A stretch of 64,000 bases of DNA from Maea johnstoni (taxonomy: Eukaryota; Annelida; Polychaeta; Spionida; Magelonidae): assembly GCA_963942565.1 (NCBI GenBank), contig OZ012689.1, positions 23,300,127 to 23,364,126 on the forward strand. Direction: 5' to 3'. Positions 1 through 64,000 of the stretch are shown here, in pieces (position 1 is the first letter of the stretch; the number at the start of each line of letters is the position of its first letter). The translations under genes were made by a program, and so were the position numbers. The notes beneath the pieces are model-generated. The model saw only the letters and a program-made list of their open reading frames with translations, had not been told where the DNA came from and made no database searches.

Positions 1-96
1 CCCCTTGTGAAGCAAGACGGAGGTTATTCACCAGGTCAGGCACAGTGCTGTTTTCCTGGAAAGATGCTGACAAGTTGCACAAGTCATGTCGTTTAA

Positions 97-284
97 CCCT
101 TAGGCTGGTGGTGGCTAATTTGGTACAAACATGATGTAAAAAGTGACTGAAACCCTGGCACATGGGAACTCACATGAGGGTACTCAGTATGAGCTATCCA
201 ATGAATATCACCATGACAGGGTTTTCAAAAGCCTTTGCGCCCGTATGCTTAAAATAGACGAACGTAGCCTCAGCATTGGAAGGG
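97..284 (-). mobile_element. MITE with TTAA-type ends (family B), reverse copy
   Basis: This is the reverse-orientation copy of a ~200-bp repeat seen again at 15149, 19051, 45795, 54543 and 55907. It opens CCCTTAGGCTGGTGG after TTAA at 93-96 and ends GGAAGGG before TTAG. The best copy (54543-54745) is flanked by TTAA on both sides, and the termini read TTAACCCTT/AAGGGTTAA. TTAA target sites with CCC ends are known for piggyBac-like transposons, so a piggyBac-derived MITE is inferred. There is no coding capacity. It lies downstream of the phosphodiesterase stop codon. Confidence 0.6.
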
Positions 285-314
285 TTAGGGATTCCACACA
301 GCATTGGAAATCAG

Positions 315-650
<336 letters not shown>

Positions 651-683
651 ATATGCAGATATAGAACAGTTACAGTTGCGGTG

Positions 684-56814
<56,131 letters not shown>

Positions 56815-56923
56815 CTGGAAAGAGAAACACAGAGCGTCAATACGTATAATTCTTTATTTATGGAAAATGGCACCTGTATACAGTAGTATGTTATAGAACA
56901 TGATGTTTTCACGTTGGCAAGTA

Positions 56924-57878
<955 letters not shown>

Positions 57879-57879
57879 G

Positions 57880-58490
57880 CGGAGTGAGATGGCTTTATCA
57901 GGTGAGTTTTTACCGAGTACTCTTACTATCGCTACCATCATGTTTGACGACATATTTTCAATACAAAACTATGCAAAGGGTGTAACAATAATCAAATGAT
58001 TACTCACAGTGTCTACTTCTTAGATATCTATTGTATGCCTGCACAATCTCATATATGACTTTAAATCAAACAAAAAGTTCCAAAAATACAATGTTTTTTT
58101 CTGTTTCTGCATATTTATCGTAAACGTGGGGCCACTTAGTACAATACAAATCGTAAACACTTGTCTTCAATGATTTCAAGAGTAATCTGAATGATAAATA
58201 ACACGACGCCACAAAACTAGAATGATATGGTCATGAGGTGAGTTTTCACCATGTGCTGTATTGGTCCAAGAGCCTGGGCACTTTTATTTAACTGTCTAAG
58301 GGTGGTTTCTAGATCAAAGTTTTATGATGAATCTGAAAATGCATTTCTTATAAATGGCAGGTGGTGGGTTATGCGTGAAATTGGCATTTGTGTGGGATTT
58401 TGGCACTTTTTGTGTGCTAATTTGCTTAATGTGTCATTTTTTTCAGATCAGTGTCAGATCATGACAAATGTAGTATCAATATAGTTCATT
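57880..58490. other. Intron DNA, nothing recognised
   Basis: Sequence 5' of the first exon in the window. GCTTTATCAGGTGAGTTTT at ~57893 looks like a plus-strand donor by chance. Confidence 0.4.
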
Positions 58491-58499
58491 CATGTATAG

Positions 58500-61490
58500 T
58501 TTTGGTAGTTTCAGTGGTTGCCAAAATGTAGTGTCTATCCACAATATGGCTTAAAGTTACTGTTATTTTGATCTAGCTACCCTCTCCTCTAAAAGGGTAC
58601 GTCCTATGGTATTCTGGTAGATGCATAAAGTCTTCCCGTAAAAATAACTATTTTTGGTTGATATCAGTATTTTAGCAGATAAGAATATAGTAACTTTACC
58701 GTTGTATGGGTTTTCAAAATATAATACTCATACTTCAGGATTAGTTCTCTATATCATGGAAATATATTAATCTAAAAAGGTTAAATTTTTACCTGCAGCC
58801 AAATTAAATGTGGAAACTGTGTTAGACAAAAACTGCAGTTTCTTAGCCTTGCAATATGTGCACTTATAAGATGTTCAAGTGACCATTTTCATTTAAAGGG
58901 AAAGGTGAAGCAAGACACTGTAAGACACATCATATTAGTGCACATATTGCAAGGCTAAGAATCTTCAGCATTTGTCTATCAAAGTTTCCTCATCTAATTT
59001 GGCGGCAATCAAAACTTCAATTTTTTTTATATAAATATACAGTGGAACCCCTCTTATTTGAACACCCATGGGACCAGCCTAAATGTCCACAATAGAGAGG
59101 TGTCTATAATAGAGGGTCTGCTCTGACTGTGACTGCAGAGCATTAGACGGCATAGTGTCACCATTTTGGATTACCAACAGCGATTTATTGTGTGATTCTA
59201 TCTATATCAAAGGAAACTTAACAAAAACAGTGGGATTTACAGGATGATGTAACAACAAAAATTCTTATCCCCTTACTGGTACTGCCAACCTCAACAGTTT
59301 ATAATTGAGGAACATAGGGACCTGGGCATGGCATTTAAGATAATCCAGTTGTTTTGTTCATTTAATGAGATAAATACATGAGAGATTATACATGTGGTTA
59401 CCGGTTTACAGTAAAAAAAACCTGTCTGCCACACCTATTTATTGGAGACCAGACACAAATTAAAAGATTCAACTGAGTTTTGCTGCCTGATAGCTTCCAA
59501 ACATAATCATATGAGGGAGCAGCAATATCTAGATGCTTCGACCAAATTATGGCAATTGTCACACAAAACATTTTCAAAAAGATACATATTTCAAAATGTA
59601 TTCTCCAATTGATAGCTGTATAAATAAGAGGGAAGGAAAAGGTCAATGGTTCAACAAACCAGGACAACTAGAAAATCTTAAGCCTGCGAGGCAAATGAGT
59701 ATCCACTTAAGTTGGGGTAGAAAGTTAATTTGGGTTTGTAAATAGTGTCCACATTAGCGTGGTATCCTCACTAGAGAGACTGCATTACATGATAAATTAG
59801 AGGAAAACATTTTGGGACTGAAAAACCTCTCCGCTATAGTGAGAATGTTCTCTTTACAGGGGGGACCACTTTGGAGGTTTCACTGTATTTCTATGATAAA
59901 GAGAACTCATCCTGCAGTGTAAGAGTATTTTAGTTTGTTACAACGGTAAAGTAGTACTATATTTGTATCTACTAAAATACTTATATTCACCAAAAATAGT
60001 TATTTTTATGGGACGACTTCATGTATCTAGCAGAATACCATAAGAATTATCCTTTTAGAGGAAAAAGGAGATAAATCGAAATAACAGCAACTTTAAGCCA
60101 TATTGTGGATAAACACTAGTTTTTAATAACCATGCTGAATTCAATAGGTGTATTGACTTATGATAAATCACACTTGAGTGTCACAAAAATGCCAATATTT
60201 CAATGTTTTTGACTAATTCTTGACTGACGTTGCCATGGCAAATTCCTAAAATACAAATGAATAAACTCTCAAGGTTGAGACCATAAATTTGATACCACAT
60301 TTGCCATGATCTGACACTGATCTGATACAATTACTCATTTTAAGCCATAATTGTGGATAGACTCCACATTTCCAGTAGCATCATTTTCAAAAGACTGTAC
60401 TTCGGACCCAATATATTCTAACTATGTAAAATTGGCACGAATTGATCAATAAAAGAGCAAGTATGTTTTCAATAAAACCCACACTGGCCCATGGCCGACT
60501 GCCCCAGCTCTTTCTCATCTATTTGCGTTGGCCATCCAAAGTAATCAGTTAAAGTGTTGTCAATGTAAATCCCATTGTTTTTGTTCAGTTTCCTTTGATA
60601 TAGATAGAAACACACACTAAATCCCTGTTGGTAATTCAAAATGGTGACACTTATGATGCTGTCTAATGCTCTGCATTCACAGTCACAGCAGCCCCTCTAT
60701 TACGGACACCTCTCTATTGTGGACATTTCAGCTCTGGTGTCCACATTAGAGGGGTTCCACTGTATATTTATCTAAAAAGGTTGATTTTTACTTGCCACCA
60801 TATTAGATGAGGAAACTTTGATAGACAAATTTTGAAGATTCTAGGCCTTGCAATATGTGCACTTATATGATATGTCTTACGATGTCTTGCTTTACCATTT
60901 CCCTTTAAATGGAAATGATCACTTCATTATCATATAAGTGCACATATTGCACGGCTAAGAAACTGCAGCATTTGTCTATAAAGTTTCCTCATTTGATTTG
61001 ACTGCAGGTAAAAATCTTACCTTTTTTAGATGAATATATTTCCATAATAAAGAGAACTAATCCTGAAGTATGAGTAATCTATTTTGAAAACCCTTACAAC
61101 AGTAAGGTTACTATATCTATTATCAACTAAAATACTGATATTAACCACAAAAAGTTATTTTTATGGGAAGACGTTATGTATCTACCAGAATACCATAAGA
61201 GTTTAGTACCCTTTTAGAGGAGAGAGTAGATAGATCAAAATAACAGTAACGTTAAGCCATATTGTGGATAGACACTGTATTGACATTGTCATTTTTAGAA
61301 AATTGCGATAAATTTTATCAAGAAAAGACCAAGGATACTTTTACAGATCACTATGATGCCTTTAGATGTGTTGATTGGGCGTAAATCACACTTAAGTATC
61401 ACACATCACAAAAATGAACATTATTCTTCTGTTTTTGACTGATTTTCGGCTCTCTTGCCATGGCAACCACTGAAACTACCAAAACTACTA
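58500..61490. mobile_element. Nested ~3-kb palindromic repeat complex
   Basis: The outer arms 58530-59037 and 60765-61279 are inverted repeats (GTCTATCCACAATATGGCTT and its complement at the edges; TTGCAATATGTGCACTTATA inside). Short outer words (TTTTGGTAGTTTCAGTGG) extend the symmetry to ~58500 and ~61485, with extra DNA at 61280-61455. A third copy of part of the arm lies at 59890-60118. The core is the element at 59040-60762. Confidence 0.75.
59040..60762. mobile_element. Pogo/mariner-like non-autonomous element
   Basis: The left end CAGTGGAACCCCTCTTATTT and right end ATTAGAGGGGTTCCACTG are flanked by TA on both sides (59038-59039, 60763-60764). The inverted repeats extend ~180 bp (GGTGTCTATAATAGAGG, TATATCAAAGGAAACTT). 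CAGTGGAACC ends with TA duplication are seen in pogo/Tigger-type elements. No transposase frame remains inside. A second, partial set of similar ends lies at ~59748-59890. Confidence 0.7.
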
Positions 61491-61716
61491 ATGAAGGCAC
61501 TTTAAAATTGACCACCAAGGGTCATTTATTGCATTGGTTAACACTTATATCTTATCTTTATCACCTGAAGTATAATTGTGCCAAGTTTGACTTCTCTTAA
61601 CTCTTGTAACAAGAAATCCCAAAAAGTATGCGTTTTTAGTCATTTTTGAGAGAAATTGCTCCAAAATGAGGTCTCCATTTGAGTTTACGCGATGATAACA
61701 TCTTGTTCATGATCCT

Positions 61717-61916
61717 NNNNNNNNNNNNNNNNNNNNNNNNNNNNNNNNNNNNNNNNNNNNNNNNNNNNNNNNNNNNNNNNNNNNNNNNNNNNNNNNNNNN
61801 NNNNNNNNNNNNNNNNNNNNNNNNNNNNNNNNNNNNNNNNNNNNNNNNNNNNNNNNNNNNNNNNNNNNNNNNNNNNNNNNNNNNNNNNNNNNNNNNNNNN
61901 NNNNNNNNNNNNNNNN
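61717..61916. other. Assembly gap (200 N)
   Basis: Exactly 200 N, placeholder length. Confidence 0.98.
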
Positions 61917-62365
61917 TATGATGTTCCTGTTCTAGGACGCATAAAGGCAGCCAGTAAGATAAGTGCTATCCCTATTTATTGATATATGTGGGCTGTTATT
62001 GTCTTCAAGGGTCATGTATTTATCGAACAGCTCCAAACAAACACCCACATGAACACATCAACTAGACTTGATTTCCAGTGTTGGTCCATGAGCCTCTCGA
62101 GTTGTTTTGATACACTGCAGTCACAGGCAGCCATGCAGTATCTATACCAAAGCACATTTGAGAGATTTATACGGCTATCATGGCGTATCTATTCCCCTTC
62201 CCGAGTCGTAATCCTGGTAAAGCATGCTGATCAATATGCGAGACGGATACAATAACTCATGTACGGGACAGACAATATCTACTCCACGTGTCCACATGGA
62301 TCACAATACACCTGCTTCTACAAGGGCTTTATGTTGGTACGACGAGACAACTGATTTTTAGTAAC
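61917..62365. other. Nothing recognised
   Basis: An 89-codon plus-strand frame (61986-62255) has no recognisable domain or flanking splice logic. No supported feature. Confidence 0.4.
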
Positions 62366-62366
62366 T

Positions 62367-62701
62367 AAGTTTCATGCATGAAAAAATCGTGACATGAAAC
62401 TATCATGCGTGAAAAATTCATTTAAAATCTCATTTTCATGCAAAGAAAAAATTCCCATGCATGTAGATTTCATGTTTATGCATGAAAATATTATTTTTAT
62501 GCATGAAAATGAAGATTCTGCCCCAAAAATATCTGGGATGATTTTTTTTGTCCCAGCGTACAATTCTCATGCATGAACACTTTCGGGGCAAAGTTTTGAT
62601 TTTCATGCATGGACATATCATGTCCATGCATGAAAATGTTATTTTCATGCCTACAGGAAAATCTTACTTAATGCCACGATTTTTTTTCATGCGTGAAACT
62701 T
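62367..62701. mobile_element. ATGCATG-rich hairpin MITE
   Basis: The left end AAGTTTCATGCATGAAAAAA and right end TTTTTTTTCATGCGTGAAACTT are inverted repeats. Many TCATGCATGAAAAT words lie inside in both directions, and an inner palindrome spans ~62515-62600 (CCCCAAAAATATCTGGG side to TTTCGGGGCAAAG). 335 bp, non-coding. Confidence 0.6.
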
Positions 62702-62854
62702 TCCATACTATCGTCGCTTTTTTCTTCCGTATACTATCCATTTTGCCGTAGTTAGAGGTAGTGTACATGTACTTACCATGGTAAGTGGCTAACAATCACA
62801 TACGTTAGTGCTTTTATCTGATTGTAAGTTGGCTGATTGAAAGTGTAAGTTTTG

Positions 62855-62985
62855 GTTGAGATTTCTACGAGCATCTAAATCATCAAAGGGATACTTTCAG
62901 CGAACATTTAAATCATTAAAGGGATACTTTCAGGGAATATTTAAATCATTGAAGGAATACTATCAACGAACATTTAAATTATTCA
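62855..62985 (+). repeat. Short tandem repeat, ~35-bp unit
   Basis: About four copies of TTTAAATCATTAAAGGGATA CTTTCAGCGAACA with small changes between ~62870 and 62985. Confidence 0.7.
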
Positions 62986-63018
62986 AGATATGGAGTGCCT
63001 GTGTGCATCAAGACAAAG

Positions 63019-63130
63019 CCCCCCCCCCCCCCCCCCCCCCCCCCCCCCTTGAAACAAGTGAGGAATTTACCAGTGACCTGGGGCAGGGCATGTCTATTGA
63101 GGTAATAGTTTAGCCGGGTACCCCTGATTA
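63019..63130 (+). repeat. Poly-C run and SINE body fragment
   Basis: A ~29-base C run at 63020-63048 is followed by GAATTTACCAGTGACCTGGG and TAGCCGGGTACC, which resemble the body of the SINE at 19691-19828. Confidence 0.45.
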
Positions 63131-63134
63131 CACG

Positions 63135-63620
63135 GCCATTATGAACTAACAAGTCACTACATAGCCTGCCTCCCAGGCCATATTTAAATGTCCTCCCTTG
63201 TGGATAGATGACAAAGACATGATACAGACTGCAGCTCAAGTGTGTCCCCCTTGAAGATTTATGCAAAACTAAACCTTGAGTGAAATTAACTCAGGTCAGA
63301 TCAGTGAAAAAGCCAGATATCACAGACTTGTAGCACGTCTAGTCACTACACAGCCTTAATGTGACAGAATGGTAACAATACACTGAGCTTTAAAATATAG
63401 GAAATCGATAAACATTATTGCTCTGTTTTGCGTTTCTGCTTCTCACGCCAAATACATACAACTACGATTACTCTAATGGAAGCATCAATAGCGGTTGTTG
63501 CATGAACATCTTTTCTCAATTTGAGAGTATAACTTATCGCAGGCAATCATCCCAAGACATCACATAGCCTGCTGTTCTTAGCATATACTGCCTCACTGCA
63601 AATGCAGTGACATCGTGCCT
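63135..63620. other. Nothing recognised
   Basis: No supported feature before the terminal microsatellites. Confidence 0.45.
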
Positions 63621-63624
63621 ACCA

Positions 63625-63633
63625 ATACTACTT

Positions 63634-63678
<45 letters not shown>

Positions 63679-63680
63679 AA

Positions 63681-63717
<37 letters not shown>

Positions 63718-63725
63718 GTTATTTC
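63625..63725. repeat. (CTA)n(TTA)n microsatellite
   Basis: CTACTACTA run followed by ATTATTATT run. Confidence 0.95.
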
Positions 63726-63821
63726 TGATATCAAGGTAACGCTCAGATACAAATTCAGTCTTCATTAACCTATAACATCTTAACGTGTTGTTAGTTTCTC
63801 TATCCAATGATGCCTGCCACT

Positions 63822-63967
<146 letters not shown>

Positions 63968-64000
63968 GATCCCTATACAGTACTATAGAGCCACGTTTTA

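Noticed and set aside
58251-58484. 77-codon plus-strand frame
   Set aside because: No recognisable domain and no codon-level evidence; it borders the palindromic repeat complex.

Overview
The window is nuclear DNA from an animal, almost certainly an invertebrate. It has one multi-exon gene with GT-AG introns, AT-rich introns full of (TA)n microsatellites, many short inverted-repeat elements, tRNA-derived SINEs, non-LTR retrotransposon remains and a tyrosine-recombinase retrotransposon. The species cannot be fixed from the sequence; a marine deuterostome or a lophotrochozoan would both fit.

The only host gene I can support runs right to left on the minus strand. Eighteen exons between 56814 and 684 join, with every phase matching and canonical splice sites, into an uninterrupted 621-codon reading frame. 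It is the C-terminal two thirds or so of a GAF-domain cyclic-nucleotide phosphodiesterase, closest by eye to PDE11 (dual cAMP/cGMP). The order is end of GAF-A (56.8-46.8 kb), GAF-B (46.1-36.0 kb), linker (35.2-23.7 kb), HD-type catalytic domain (13.4-5.6 kb) and a C-terminal tail ending in TAA at 684-686. The metal-binding His/His/Asp/Asp set, the proton-donor His and the purine-clamp Gln are all present, so the gene looks functional. The first exons (N-terminus and start of GAF-A) must lie beyond 64000.

Everything else is intronic or flanking and is dominated by repeats. From left to right: a 3.7-kb foldback element built of tandem repeats (1.57-5.28 kb); several TA-flanked MITE families (5.9-7.8, 13.0, 15.7, 17.5, 41.3, 43.7, 55.6 kb); a tandem segmental duplication (8.7-9.6 kb); two SINE families (19.5, 20.8, 32.5, 36.3 kb); a MITE with TTAA ends (97, 15.1, 19.1, 45.8, 54.5, 55.9 kb); a MITE with an 8-bp target duplication (26.2 kb); two LINE fragments (28.3-31.3 and 31.4-33.4 kb); a minisatellite (33.5-34.5 kb); a 110-bp tandem repeat (39 kb); a young, complete-looking Ngaro/DIRS-type retrotransposon with split direct repeats (48.98-54.46 kb); and a nested palindrome with a pogo-like core (58.5-61.5 kb). 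About twenty (TA)n arrays make up roughly 7% of the window. Two runs of exactly 200 N (40234-40433, 61717-61916) are assembly gaps.

I see no new multi-gene system. The most unusual signals are two separate places where the phosphodiesterase gene has tandemly duplicated short segments that carry a splice site plus exon edge (23.1-23.8 kb and 13.4-13.7 kb), and the large asymmetric foldback at the left.
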